Under the pieces are notes generated by a model that searched no databases, was not told where the DNA came from, and was given only the letters and a program-made list of their open reading frames with translations. DNA of 64,000 nucleotides. It comes from Zantedeschia hybrid cultivar. Lineage: Eukaryota; Streptophyta; Magnoliopsida; Alismatales; Araceae. Shown piece after piece: positions 33,110 to 45,569 of this stretch. The translations under genes and the position numbers were made by a program. Each line of letters opens with the position of its first letter. Position 1 is the stretch's first letter. The stretch covers positions 82,715,150 to 82,779,149 of the forward strand of contig JARZZO010000002.1 of assembly GCA_030544215.1 (NCBI GenBank), in the 5' to 3' direction.

Positions 33110-34200
33110 CCTTGCTCTGATGATGATAAGGATGATAATGATTTAAATAAAATGTTTATATCTTTATAATTATCCAAATATATGCCTTTTTCATTTTCTT
33201 CAGTAGATTTCTTTGGAAGTGGATAATACCACAAGTTTATTACATCTCTACTATCTAGGGGCCAGGAAGTGGGACTTCTACCCGAACTCATCCCACAACC
33301 CGTCACATGTGGGGAAAGGCATTCCTTCTTGTATTGATGTCCTTTAGGCTGGTATCCAGATTGTCCGTGGTGATGGCCATACATGTTTGTTTTGGTTGGA
33401 CAAATGGTGTGTGGTACCTCCTCTCTATGACATATTCCTCAGGCTATTCAACATCGCCTCCCATCCTAGGGCTTGATTGCTGATATCTTTACTCGTGATC
33501 TCTATTAGGGGTAGAAGAAACTTCAAGAAGAAGAGGTGGAGGATCTTAGACAGCTCATCATCCTTCTGCAGAACTTCTCAAAATCCAACACCCAGGATGC
33601 TTGGAGATGGTCTTGGGATGCCAAAGGAAGCTTCTCAGACCGATCTACTTACATGGTCATTGTGGATAGGGGAGTGAGATTTCCGTGGCACAAGCAGTCG
33701 TGGAGGCCCAAGTGCCCTCTGAAGGTCAAAATCCTCATGTGAAGAGTAAGCTTGGCTAGGCTGCCTACTCGGGACAGAGTGGTACTTGTCATGAAGGGCC
33801 CATCGCCAACATGCCCTTTGTGTGGAGACCTAGATGAGTCTGCAGATCACTTGATCACTAGCTGCTCTCTCTTGAGAGTATGGAAGATGATCTTGGGTAA
33901 GATGGGCATGGAGGTCCCTTGAATGCTTTCCACGCATAACCTTCTATTCTTCTAGGACACTTGCTACTTCCCCAATGAGGACCATCACACATGGTGGCTG
34001 ATCCTTTATGCCACTATCTAGGCCATATGGTGTGAAAGGAACGGAAGAATCTTTAGGAATGAAGCACTGATACTGGAGACTGTGGTCATCCATGTTACAA
34101 AGAAGCATGACCAACTCTAGAACCCTACCACATGTGAAGCTAACAACTCTCTCCAGGATCTTGGTTTTCCCCCTCAAAAATCCTTCCATGGAGGATACAA
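33110..34200 (+). mobile_element. L1-type LINE, 3' part (zf-RVT and C-terminus)
   Basis: Frames give DGHTCLFWLDKWC (about 33370), DAWRWSWDAKGSFSDRSTYM (33590), WRPKCPLKVKILM, then SLARLPTRDRV, CPLCGDLDESADHLITSC (33800-33870) and a W-ERN-R-like end near 34030. It is co-oriented with the piece ending at 30615 and probably belongs to the same L1, split by the antisense insertion. The RT core is absent here too. Confidence 0.78.
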
Positions 34201-34208
34201 GTCACAAA

Positions 34209-34246
34209 AATAATAATGATTAATAATAATAATAATAATAATAATA
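34209..34246. repeat. AAT microsatellite
   Basis: A run of AAT/TAA trinucleotides follows the L1 end. Confidence 0.95.
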
Positions 34247-35160
34247 TATCGTGTACCTGATAACAGCTTCATTATTTGCGGGTCTCTTGCTTGTTCATAT
34301 AAGAAAACAGGTTTTGATGGGACTCCAAGTGTTGTGAGAGCAAAGCCAAGAGTCCATTTTATATGTTATTTGGCCCATTAGAGGCCCATTTGATGTATAT
34401 TCCTTTTTCACTGAGATTATTAATGCAATCTTAGCATTTAGTTTGAGTTAATCATTAGGATTAGGGTTTGTTTTCTCTTTAAATGGTCCTTTAATACTCT
34501 TTTTCAATTAATAGTGAATTTCATTGTGAATTTTGGATTATTTCCTCTTCTTCTCTGAGATGGAGAGCCACAAGCCCTGAGATGGGGTGAGGTGCAATGC
34601 CCTAGCCACCGGTGCGATGCCGGAGGCCGTCATCCCACCACCCATGTGATGCCGGAGGCCTCTACATCTTCACCTTCTTCCTTCTTCTTGCCTGCTGTGC
34701 CGCATCAGGTTTTCTAGTAAAAAGGAATATGAAGGTGATGACATGAGACTACGAAGTGATAGATAAAACATGCCTGGTAGGAAAATGACACGTCTCTTGT
34801 TTCTGAAAAATCAGAAAGGTAAGACAAACAAATTATTGCCCACATTCTACTGTTTGAAGACTGTCAAGAAAAAGGGTTATTGCCCGCATTCTACTGTTTG
34901 CAGACTCTCAAGAAAAGGGGAAAAAGTTGAAGTATCCCGAGCCATGAATGCGGTCCTCTGACCCGCTCAGCGCAGATCAGATCTCATGGGCTCCAGTACT
35001 GAACAAGAGCACCATTGCAACCCCACCCCCGGTTCCATGGGTTCCTTCCTTCTTGCAGGAGATATACATGCAGAGGCCATCGTCGACAAGCTGTGCATCA
35101 TGGCTTTAATGAATAGGATCGGACGCATCGGCGGCGTTTTCCAACGGGAGGCAAGTCGAT
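34247..35160. other. Unassigned; LTR-like leader sequence at 34.33-34.57 kb
   Basis: Sequence around 34330-34560 (TGTTGTGAGAGCAAAGCC..., GATTAGGGTTTG, CTCTTTTTCAATTAATAGTG) resembles Copia LTR ends in style. A short frame at 34986-35207 has no recognisable domain. No full element could be delimited. Confidence 0.35.
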
Positions 35161-35710
35161 GGGGTTTGATAAAGAGGGCGAGGTCAGACAAAGACGTTCT
35201 CCATTGAGGGGATCAGAAGAAGAAGAGGGGAGACGGGGGCACCGCCGTGGACGCCACCTACATCGGAGTCGTCGAATGGCGCGACGACGTGCCGGAAGAG
35301 AGGAGGGGTGCTGGAGGGATCAGAAGGGGAGTACCATACCTTGTTGGAAGAGACGAGAGATGGAGAGGGAGAGACGGGAGACCGCCGTCGTTGCAGCGCC
35401 AAGTCCAGAGTCGCCTCGTGGTGGTGGCGATGGTCCTGCGGGGGTCAACACAGGTTGGCAGCCCGCTCGTGTCGCGGGTACGAACGAAGAGAGACGGGGA
35501 AGGGGAACGGGACACCGTCTTCGTTACTCCTCTCCCCTATTCTCTTCTTTTTTTAATCGCTCGCGGAGAAAGTCCACAACGGGGACAGTGAGAGGTGTGT
35601 GCGTGTGCGAACACTGCAGCTCGGCTTGTCTTGGCCCGCGTGTGCGCCCTCTCTCCTCATTACCAGCTCACAGCACAGGAGCGCGTCATGTGGACCGGGG
35701 TTATTATTAT
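35161..35710. other. GC-rich stretch with overlapping ORFs, no assigned product
   Basis: Several overlapping frames are open on both strands (for example 35159-35800 plus, 35258-35515 minus). They are arginine/serine/proline-rich, which GC-rich DNA produces by itself. No domain was recognised. Confidence 0.4.
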
Positions 35711-36916
35711 ATTATTATCATATTTGGGTTTGTTACCCTAAAACTTAACATATTTGTATTCCTATCCTCAACTCTCTTATATTGTGCGACATATCTTTAA
35801 AAATTCTAAAATATTAATACCGTAAACTTCAATCAAATATGCCAAAAAGATTACAGACATTCTAGTAAAATCAGGGATATACGCACAAAATACTAATGAA
35901 TCTAGACTCTAGACGGGGTGTACCTACATATATATATAATTTTTTAGACATTCCGTCAAAGTTCACGTTGTTCTGAACAAGGAGCATCGCCACAACACTT
36001 TTCAAGTTTTTGAGATATTTTATACATTATACAAGAGTTGAGGACATAGGTACAAATACTCTAGGTCTATTTTAGGGTGTACGAGCAAACATCTCAATTA
36101 TTTTTCAAAGGATAATTATTGGACGGTCTTTATCTTTATCCTTTAAAAACTAAAAAGACCATAAAGTATAATGAATGGCTGCAAGTATGAGATCAGTGAA
36201 ACGAATTAAAATACATATTTAATAGCTAGATAAACAAATAAAAAGGAAACAAAAAACGCAGTTGTACTTATTCTTTGACGTCAAAAGTACCCTTATCTTA
36301 AAAATGCAAAAAAAAGGGGCCTCATCTTTAATTTAAGTTTAAGTAAGGATGAATAATTGAGTATCCTTTGACATCATTAGTCCCAATATTAAGAAAGCAA
36401 ATCATCTTCATAGATCAAACGGTGCTAGTAGTCAGAGTTGATCACAACTTTTCGATGGTCAAAAAAAATCACAACTTTTGAATTTGTAAATCCTATCCAC
36501 ATCGAACTAGATGTAGTTTGACGCGGGAAAGTATTTTCATGTAGATATCTTTTGACACCTCCTCGCATACACAATCGAGTCGATTGTGAGTACTGACCAC
36601 AGTTGGTGGGCATGCTAGATCCGCACGATGCCCATGTTAGCATCAGTGTAAAATTATGACATACCGAAGTGCCCTTTATTCGCGTCAGATTTGTGGGCGT
36701 GGGTGCCCAACAAATAGTATGATTTGCTTTTGTTTATACTTTAGATCTCGATTTTGAGGTTTCTGATTTTGAGAGAAATTAGAAGAATGAAAAGTTGAAA
36801 TTAAAAAAAAAAAAGATCACCTCAAAAAAGGATGAGGATGTAAAAAATTTGTAACCTCGATGAGGGCCCCACTTTGTTTTTCCCAGGCTGCTGCTTATGA
36901 CAAGATAAAGTATGCC
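35711..36916. other. AT-rich intergenic sequence
   Basis: No supported gene or repeat was found beyond A/T runs. Confidence 0.5.
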
Positions 36917-37050
36917 GGATTGCTTACGACGAAATAAGGGACATTTTGAGTTGATAGCACAGTTTTGAATAAGGAGTAGAAGAGAAGTTATTTTAATTAC
37001 TCTGATTTGGATCCGAAGAGTAAGAAGTGGAATAAACAATTTGCATGACC
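36917..37050. repeat. Direct repeat, left copy
   Basis: AAGTATGCCGGATTGCTTAC and the next about 115 bp recur at 38469-38601 (AGGTATGCCGGATTGCTTAT...), including AATAAGGAGTAGAAGAGAAG in both. Confidence 0.8.
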
Positions 37051-37244
37051 AATTCGGATGCGGAATAAGCAATTCGAGGGGAAGAGCTAGAATACGGTAT
37101 TTCGCACCGCTAATTTTGAAAATAACAATTTGAATGTGACCTATTCAATTCTGCACATTCTGCACATCAAATCGAAATTGACTTTAGTCTCATAATACAA
37201 GACCTCATTCTAGTCTTATTCAGCTATCAAAGTGAAGCAAAAAG

Positions 37245-38466
37245 TGTAAGGATCCAAATGGGACGGCGAAGATCGTAGCAGAAATAAATAAAGAAAATTT
37301 AACCTATCGATTCTCAATTTGTTTCGAGAGAATTAAACAAACACGATGATCGTTCATCACCTTTCCTTTTTAGATAGTTCTAAATGTAATATGATTTCTT
37401 CCAACTACCAATTTATGCTCGCCTCTCATTTTTGTTCCTTCCACTAACCACTAATTTTTTTTTTTTTTTTTTTGGCTTCTAGTACTGACTAGTTTTGACT
37501 TAACTCTCGCTCTAACTCCTAAACACTATGTTATTATTTTTTTCTTTTACTTCTAGCACCGACTTGATTTCGTTTGACCAATAGCTCTAACTTTAATTTC
37601 TAACTCTTACTCATTTGATATTGTCTCTGGCACTCTGACTCTCATTTTTGACACTCCATTAATTTATCACAAATTCTTGTTCCACTTAGTCTTACTCTGT
37701 TCCGATCTGTGAATTCTGTATAGACAATTCCACTATATAATTTGGTTAACCCTTCTGCGGGACGACGATATGTAACGCCGTGGAAATAAAAGATCCCGAA
37801 GGACGGCGATATGTAACACCTCGGAAAATCCTAAATTCTGATACGGTTCAGATTTAGATGGGATTACGATCCCCGCTCTGCGTAGTACCATAATTATGTT
37901 CTAGTATGTTTGGTTTACTAAATAAACTGGAATTGAGAGATATATGTCCATTCTGTAAATTCTGATTTTTAATATCTCTACTTCTTATGTTACATTTCTA
38001 TTTTTGATATATGATAATCAGTTTATTCTGCCTATCATGTTATACTTTGAACTATGTTATCTAGAAGAGATCTCCATATTGTCAAAATTCTGACTTTTCC
38101 TTAATTCTGATCTTTATTATATGTTAGGTTCATTAGTTGTACCATGTGTAGAGATCAAATGCCTACCAAGTCGTGGCACTTATACTATTTACTAATTCAA
38201 ATTTTCGGAAATTTAAGGAAGATAGTATTTCTGATCTTCTTACTTTATCGAAGTTGTCTTTAGGATTAGTGAATCTTAGAGTATCAGAGGGGAAATTTTG
38301 TTATGTATATAATTCCCTCGTGAGGTGTACATTGTATTTGTTACTGAAAGTCAATATTGCATGACAATTCATCCATTGTTTCTCAACGATGTGTGACTTT
38401 TGTGTAGCGTCCTCAGTTTTGCAAAGAAAAGGGTGATGATTTACTTTAAGGATTGAGGGTGTTACA
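37245..38466 (-). mobile_element. LTR-like block (TGTAA...TTACA), probable solo LTR
   Basis: Read on the minus strand it starts TGTAACACCCTCAATCC (38466) and ends GGATCCTTACA (37245), the style of many plant Ty3-type LTRs. Internal CGATATGTAAC motifs occur twice (about 37768 and 37809). Flanking pentamers AAAAG and TAAGG do not match well, so a clean duplication is lacking. Confidence 0.5.
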
Positions 38467-38468
38467 TA

Positions 38469-38601
38469 AGGTATGCCGGATTGCTTATAACGAAATATGG
38501 AATATTTTGATTTGATAATAGTTTTGAATAAGGAGTAGAAGAGAAGTTATTTTAGTTGCTTTGATTTGGATACAGAGAATAAAAGGTAGAATAAACACTT
38601 T
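38469..38601. repeat. Direct repeat, right copy
   Basis: It matches 36917-37050 and ends just before the Copia-type LTR starts. Confidence 0.8.
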
Positions 38602-38604
38602 TTA

Positions 38605-40228
38605 TGTTAGTTTTTTTGGTATCCTACAGACCAATTATGGGCCGTGTAGACCCAAAGTGTAGTACAATCTTGTTCAATATATTTGAGTGATATTTAGAGC
38701 GTAAACTTGTAATCTGTGGATTGCTGCGTTGTCCATAGGATATGTGGTTGTAAAGTCAATTTCAATATGGGATCTTGAATGTGAGTTTGATTGTACATAG
38801 ACGCATACCTTAAACTGTTCCTGATTGGAGAGTAATCACTTTAGGACATTGATTACTTGTAAATCAGTGCGCATGATATGTAGATGACCAATCTCACGTC
38901 ATAGGTGCGGGGCACCAACACATATTTGTGGTTGTTCATCTTGGGAAGATGTTCACTAAACTGATCCGCTGATGGATCTTCAGATGGTTAATTATACCTA
39001 ATGTCAACTGAAGATCCATCTGTCTCAGTAGTATCGTTGATCCTTTGACCTGAGACATTAATGAGATTTTGCGTGAGAACTGGTGTAGTTTAATGTTTGG
39101 TTAAGTGACTTTAACCATAAGTCATGAAACACTGAATTATTAGCCACATCGAGATACTTGTGAACACCGTTAATGGTCAAGAGGGGATCGCTCACTGTCA
39201 GGTATATTACAGACAGTTAATGAGTTATGACATAGACGTTCCACTAAATCCATGGCCAGGGTGGTATCGGTTCGTTTGGAACGAATGTGAAATTATTATG
39301 GAGGTCATAGTCAGACGACACGATCACTAATATTTGACGAAACCATACTACACGATCGGATCGGACTCATAGAATGAGCGAGGGATTATAGCGATACGGT
39401 AACTGAAGACTTACAGGTGCCAGACAGGGTGAAGATGAACCCGACATCCTATGGGATCACGCGGATTTGCTTGACCCAACGTGATCAAAAAGGTCTGGAA
39501 CAAATTAAACGGTTATTGATAATAACCGGTTTAATTTACTTTTAATTAGATTAGAAGTTAATGGATCTTTAAACCAGAGTGATAATGGGCCTAGAGGATC
39601 ACACACAAATAACTCTTGCAAAACGGAATATTATTGTATGGAAAAATATATCAAAGCATTAAATTCTTTTGAGAAAAGAATTTATAAATGACTTAAAAAA
39701 TATATATATAATAATATAAAGGACATATATATAACATATGTATTATTAGACTTATTTGATAAATGGACTAATAATAATATATTGATATATAAAATGTCAT
39801 CGGATTTACTTTTAACCGTAGTTGCTTTTATCCGAGGTGGTTAAAGACGGGGATTGGTTAAAATGGTCAGTTCAAGCTGCCGCCTAATCAATCCTATATA
39901 TAACCCTTTATTCTCTCAGAACCCGCAACAAAAAGCTAATCAACTCATTCACCATAATTGGCCGTCAAGAAAAGAAGGTGAACTCCGTTGCTGTGAGGGT
40001 TCGTCTGGATCGTCTCTAGAGGCCGGATGTTTGTGCAGCTCAAAGTTTTGTAGAGTTCGGCATCGATTTTCACAGGATAACATATTCTGTGCAAGGTGAT
40101 AAATCTCGTGTGATTTATTTTACATCGTTTTTGTTGCATCAATCGGAGCCCGAACCGGTTTGGGAAATTATTTTGTTTTATGTTCTTCCGCTTCTGTGAT
40201 TTTCCGGGGGTTACAACCGAACCCAACA
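38605..40228 (+). mobile_element. Copia-type 5' LTR
   Basis: It starts TGTTAGTTTTTTTGG and ends CGAACCCAACA, giving TGTT...AACA ends. An initiator-methionine-tRNA primer-binding site follows within 2 bp, which fixes the 3' limit. No gag or pol was found downstream, and no second LTR copy was recognised. Confidence 0.75.
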
Positions 40229-40229
40229 G

Positions 40230-40243
40230 TGGTATCAAAGCCA
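40230..40243 (+). promoter_or_regulatory. Retrotransposon primer-binding site (Met-tRNA type)
   Basis: TGGTATCAAAGCCA differs at one base from TGGTATCAGAGCC, the complement of the initiator-methionine tRNA 3' end used by Copia elements. It stands one base after the LTR. Confidence 0.85.
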
Positions 40244-43200
40244 GGGTTAGGCTCCTGTTGATGCAACTGGGAAGAACGATCTATGTTGTAACATCATGTT
40301 CGAGTTCTTCAATTTTATTTTAATTTTTGGGTCGTGAAAAATTTATTTTTCGGAGACAGTGAGAGTCTGGACGGCTGGTTGGACGACCGTCAGGTTGTGG
40401 ACGGCAGGCTGGGCCTCCGTCCATATGCCATGTAAACAACACTTGGAGTGGCTGTTTGGAAATTTTACGGCACTTGGACTGGCCGTTTGGAAATTTTATG
40501 GCACAAGTGACTATGAGACCAGTCTCCCTCATCAAATAAGTAGGAGTAATATTGTTACATCCCAGGTCTGATTCATTTTTTTTTTCAATTTGGAGTTCGA
40601 CTGCATAATCTTGGAATAAATTTCATTATAACAAACATATATGAAGGCTAAACAACTACAAGATGATTTAAATAAATGTCATAACCATCAATTAATCTAA
40701 AATATTCAAACATAGTCAATACCAAAGTTTGTAAATCATAATATCTATCAATTTGTATATAAATTCTCAATCTCACTACATAAAGAAAAACACGTCAATC
40801 TCTCATTATCCCTATACATCAAATCTAAGAAAACTGTAAATTTAAATCTAAATAATTTCCTGAAGATGTCAAATGTCTCAATCAGTAATCTCCTCAAATT
40901 TTAGATTATTTTTCTTAAACTCTAAAAGTGATAGTAGGATTTATGAGTACAACCACTCAGTAAGCTTCAAACCATCCACATGATTATATTGTAAATTTTA
41001 CAAATCACATTATACGATTATACTAAACATGATCTTACACAGTTCTACATATAACTAATATGGTACAAAATATGGTCAGATATAAACTTATCAAATCAAA
41101 TGTGCTTTTTAATATCATGAATAGATCAACTAACATATAGTATATATGGTATAATCAAATTCATATCAGACATATCAAATTTTACTAACCATGATTAGAA
41201 TGTATTATATATCGAATAGAACATATCAAATTGTCATGACGTTACATATCGTCATTTCCTGAGCACATCTCGTATCAAATAGCAAATATCATGGCATATT
41301 AGCTTATCAAATCAAATTCAACATGGATTATAGAGTTAGGACATATTTAGAAGATTCTAGAGAAATAGCTAACCAGGATGATCAAATAATTCGAATGACT
41401 AAGTTGAATTCAAATGAACATATAGAGTAAAAAATTCAGATTTATGTGTCAATCAAACGTATCAATCATATCATAACAGACATGCACCCAAGCCACAACA
41501 TAATGAGCTAAATAAAACAAATATCAAAGCGTCTAGGCAAATGATACAAAGGACCTAGTCACTGCGCAAAACCGGGAAGTTTAAGTCTCACCAAACTCCA
41601 AACCGCTAGGGCGTTATATATCGTTGTCTCCTGATTTATCCATCATAAAATTAGGATTCCACCGTTTGCCCTCGGGTTCCAAACAAAATATCATATCCAA
41701 TATGGATACTTATAATGTAATCGAGTCAAATATCTCTTTAAGATGGCAATGTCCAAGTAAAGTCAAATAATTATGACACAATAGAATTAATAGAGATTAA
41801 GCGTTGAAAAATAGTAAACATAGATATGAAATTTAGATTAATAAAGTACTACATATAAGTATAAGTCAAAATATATACTTTTATATACAAAATATCCATT
41901 TAAAAAGTCATCATCATCATATATATGAAAAATCAGAGTAAATATAATGGCAATAGATTATTGGAGTGAAAAATAAGCTTCAAAAATTTTCTTAGAATTT
42001 TTAGATAAATAAATATATTTTTCGGCTACGAAAACTAATTTTCATAATTGAAAAATCAACAAATAAGCTGAATATTACCAAACAGAATCAGAAAATTACC
42101 AGGCTAGGCTAGCCTATTAACTAGGTTATATGTAAAGTGTGGACAAAGTTTCATAAATTTCTAGATTGGTTTGATATGATTTTAGACTCCTCCTCCGATT
42201 CTGAAATTTGACTATAATAAAATTTCAACAAATCAAAATAGAGAGCAAAATAAATATAAAAAAGGGTGAGAAAATTTTCAAACTTTACAAAGAATTCAAA
42301 GACAAAGAAAAAAGGTCTCTACAAAATCTGACATTATTTGGACATGAATCGAATGAGATATAAGATCCACAATTTGAAATTTTAAATCTATATACACAAA
42401 TTGTGTAGTCCGACAAGAAAATTATGGAAAAAATAGCAAAAAAATTATAAAATTTATTAGATATGAATATAACATTTAAATTAAGTTTATGTCAAAATCT
42501 TAGTTCAATTCGACATTGGATCAAAGAGAACAAACATCTGTGGTTATAATTGAAACGAAACAAATTGATTGGACAGATCGTATCTGCTGAGAGAATAATA
42601 ATAGAATTAATAGCAAATAATATCATAATATATAAAACTTGTTGATCGTAAGGTAGGTATGTAGATCAAACTTTTATCAGTTGATTAGCTTATTAAATTT
42701 TTTAAAAATAATATAGTTTTTAATACAAAATAGATCATGCTTAGAGTTATCTACCTACCTTTTGAAGAAAGATTGATTCTTAGTTCTCCTGTAGCTTCCT
42801 TGATATCTATTAATGGTTAAGTTCTTTTTCACATTCTCTAAGTTCTTTCCATATTCTCTAAGCCTTTAAGAACACATAATATTGATTAGAATCAAATCTT
42901 AAAAGAAATAACCATGAATCAATTCTATTTTCTCAAGAACACTATATGAACTTGTCTTTGGAAGATAGTTGTGTGCAATAGAACGTATGCATGACCCCAA
43001 GACACTATTGATACTTATTTTTCTTCCTAATATAATCGCTAAGATCCCATTTCTTTACTGGAGTCGAACTCCAACTCCTTATAATTTAATATCTATGTCA
43101 AAGTCACTTCTTAGTGCAAATCGAACTTTGTTTACGCCACTTGCAGTTTTCTTTTCTGAAATCCTTTAAATTCGACCCGTTAAATATCCGAACTAGAAAA

Positions 43201-44310
43201 AATTCTATTCTATAAAGTTTTATAACTATTTATTATGTTTCTAATGCTACCAATCTCATTATTTTTAGACATTTATATAAAAAGGTACTCCTATTTTAAT
43301 GACCTGCTGTCTTAAGAACTCCAAACCCAGATATCTGACATATTTCATTTCTGTCCGAAGATGTCCTGATTTCGACTAGTAAACGACTTATTTTTAATAT
43401 ATGGTCTTCATAAAATTTTTAAAATTTTGAGTTAAACATATGCCTTAATCTGTATTTTTACGAAAGATTATCATTATTTTATTATAGTGCTGTCTAATGC
43501 ACCTAAACTAGAATTTTAACTAAACTAGTGTACTGCTCTTAATAGTGTAATTGGACAATAAGCTTCGTAGTAAGGTTAATTGGACTAAATTAAATTACTT
43601 AAACTTACAAATATATTCTTATAGTTAGTTAATTGATCCAATTTAGATTAATTGAATTCATTAGTGGGTTGTAAAAGTGCGGTATAACAAACATGTACTA
43701 GTTTCACCAAATATTTAATATCTTTAAATATCTTCTGACTACGAACACTTAAGAATATGTGTTTATAAGTCGTCAATCTTATTATTATGATCTCAATTTG
43801 ACAACCATTGCACATATTTATGGACTTCCATATGAAACAGTTAAAAGAATACGATTTATACATAATGAATTTAATGTCATTAATATTATAAATAACTGAA
43901 TATGACTGTAGAATGTATGTGATTGGTTTGAAGGCCACATACAATATTAACAGAAGGTACTATGTATTCTAACTGCCCACTCTTATTTGCCCATTTAAGG
44001 ACTTGGTTTATGCTCCTGAAAGCATTTTTGGACTTGTGCACATTTTAGTTACACAGACTCCTTTAAAGGGGAGGGAGGAGTGGTCCTTAAAAAAATTATT
44101 TACTTGGTTTTTCTGGTTTTCAATTAAAATTTAAAACTAGTGCTTCTAAAATTGAGAAACATATGTAAATGTTGCGAAAGACGTGACCGATATCATTGTC
44201 CAAAATATGTCATTAACACTTTTTGTTTAATACTGTTTATATTAAAAGTAGAAGTCAAAATGACTTTCGATAAAAACTTTCCTCAAATATAAAGTTCTCT
44301 TTTTTAATGA
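40244..44310. other. AT-rich sequence without genes; diverged LTR-like stretch at 40.55-41.75 kb
   Basis: TGTTACATCCCAGG at 40553, then CGTTACATATCGTC (41231) and CGTTATATATCGTTG (41611), echo the words of the LTR-like block at 37.2-38.5 kb in opposite orientation, so a diverged relative may lie here. The rest, to 44.3 kb, is AT-rich with no supported ORF. Confidence 0.4.
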
Positions 44311-44365
44311 AAACACTACCATATGGTGTATAACCGTTTGACGGTACAACAAGCCGTTTTCTTTT
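44311..44365. mobile_element. Fragment of the MITE family at 63.4-63.8 kb
   Basis: AAAACACTACCATATGGTGT and ACCGTTTGACGGTACAACAAG align with GAGAACACTGCCAAATGGTT and ACCACCTGGCGGTGCAGCAAG at 63751-63793. Only one end is present. Confidence 0.6.
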
Positions 44366-44389
44366 TAAAAAACTAATATTCTTGTCCTA

Positions 44390-44780
44390 TCTAAAAAAAT
44401 TAAGATGGGTTTACATTAGAAGATGTGGCTCAATAGGAATGGGTCACTTTCCCAGTGGTTTGGAAGTATACATATGGAAAATGTCAGCAAAGCTTGTAGT
44501 TCATCCATCAGTAGGACCTAATACAAGCAGAACAAGCAGAACATTTTGTTCACAGGGTAGAAGTTGCGTTTGATCCATAAGCTGTTGTGGTTGGTTAGCC
44601 GAATCTACGAAAGTGGGGAAGCCCTGTTTAGGAGTACTATCTCTCCTCCTTCGGACCGTTCTTGGTTCTCTTTCTCCTTTATCCGAATAAGAAGACGACG
44701 GAATATCGAGTGGGAACAAACGAAGGTCTATGGGATTAAGGTCTTTTTTAGACATGACAAGAATAGTGGTTTTTGAAAAG
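44390..44780. other. Unassigned segment with an open minus-strand frame
   Basis: The minus frame 44501-44755 (84 codons) is open, charged and serine/arginine-rich. The segment is less AT-rich than its flanks and looks unlike neighbouring repeats. I suspect organelle-derived DNA from its style but recognise no gene. Confidence 0.25.
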
Positions 44781-45326
44781 AAAAAAGACTTACTGTATTG
44801 TCAGATGTTTTTATTAAAAGAATCAACTCTTTTGGGTGGTCCTAACTTAACCTACATGTTTAATTGTTTATACAATCCGATCTCCAATTATATTGAGTGC
44901 ATTATTTGTGTCTGCGAACCTGCGCCAAGATAGGGTCTGAAGACGGCACGATCAAGGCCAGGGATCGTCATATTGCAAGATTAAAACAATGCGTGTGAGC
45001 TCTTTTTACCCACTACTCTTAATTAAAGAGACATCTGGAATATTTTGCAAATTGACAATAGGCGGTTATTGTAAAAAACGAACCAATCAAGTTTCCTCCC
45101 ATCCACGTGAATGAAAAGTCTTTGGATTTCGTATGTTACAGGGTAGTGCGAGGGAGACGACCACCGAAAATTGCAAGAGTTGAAGAACAGAATAACAAGG
45201 ATTGCCTTGAATTTTGTGGCATCGAACTTTGCATGTATTTACAACACTTTATACATAAAATCACGACGAATAAGTCTCTGCTCTGCAGAGGAGGATCAAT
45301 TTTGGATTAGATTTTCAGAATGTTTG

Positions 45327-45569
45327 TCAACCTGTAGGGGGCAGCATGAGGTTCAAGTTGAGGTCAGATCCACCGGGAGACCCGGGCTCCGCATGCTTCA
45401 CCCGCCCACAGCGACGGATGTGACGCAGAAGCCGGGCGAGGAAGGTGTTGTGGCAGATGGTCGAGCTGTCACACACGACTGCAACATGCTTGCGAGCCCT
45501 GGTGATGGCTACATTCATCCTCCGGCTGTCTCCCAGGAACCCAACTGCACCGAGAGTGTTGGACCGCAC
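45327..45569 (-). CDS. Helicase last exon with motif VI and stop
   Basis: The acceptor is TTGTTGTAG at 45570. It encodes VRSNTLGAVGFLGDSRRMNV, AITRARKHVAVVCDSSTICH and a tail ending NLMLPPTG, then TGA. Motif VI is intact. Confidence 0.93.
   Translation of the reverse strand: MRSNTLGAVGFLGDSRRMNVAITRARKHVAVVCDSSTICHNTFLARLLRHIRRCGRVKHAEPGSPGGSDLNLNLMLPPTG

Noticed and set aside
35159..35800. 213-codon ORF in GC-rich DNA
   Set aside because: Arg/Gly/Ser-rich, with open frames in several registers and no recognised domain or neighbouring exon. It is better explained by base composition.
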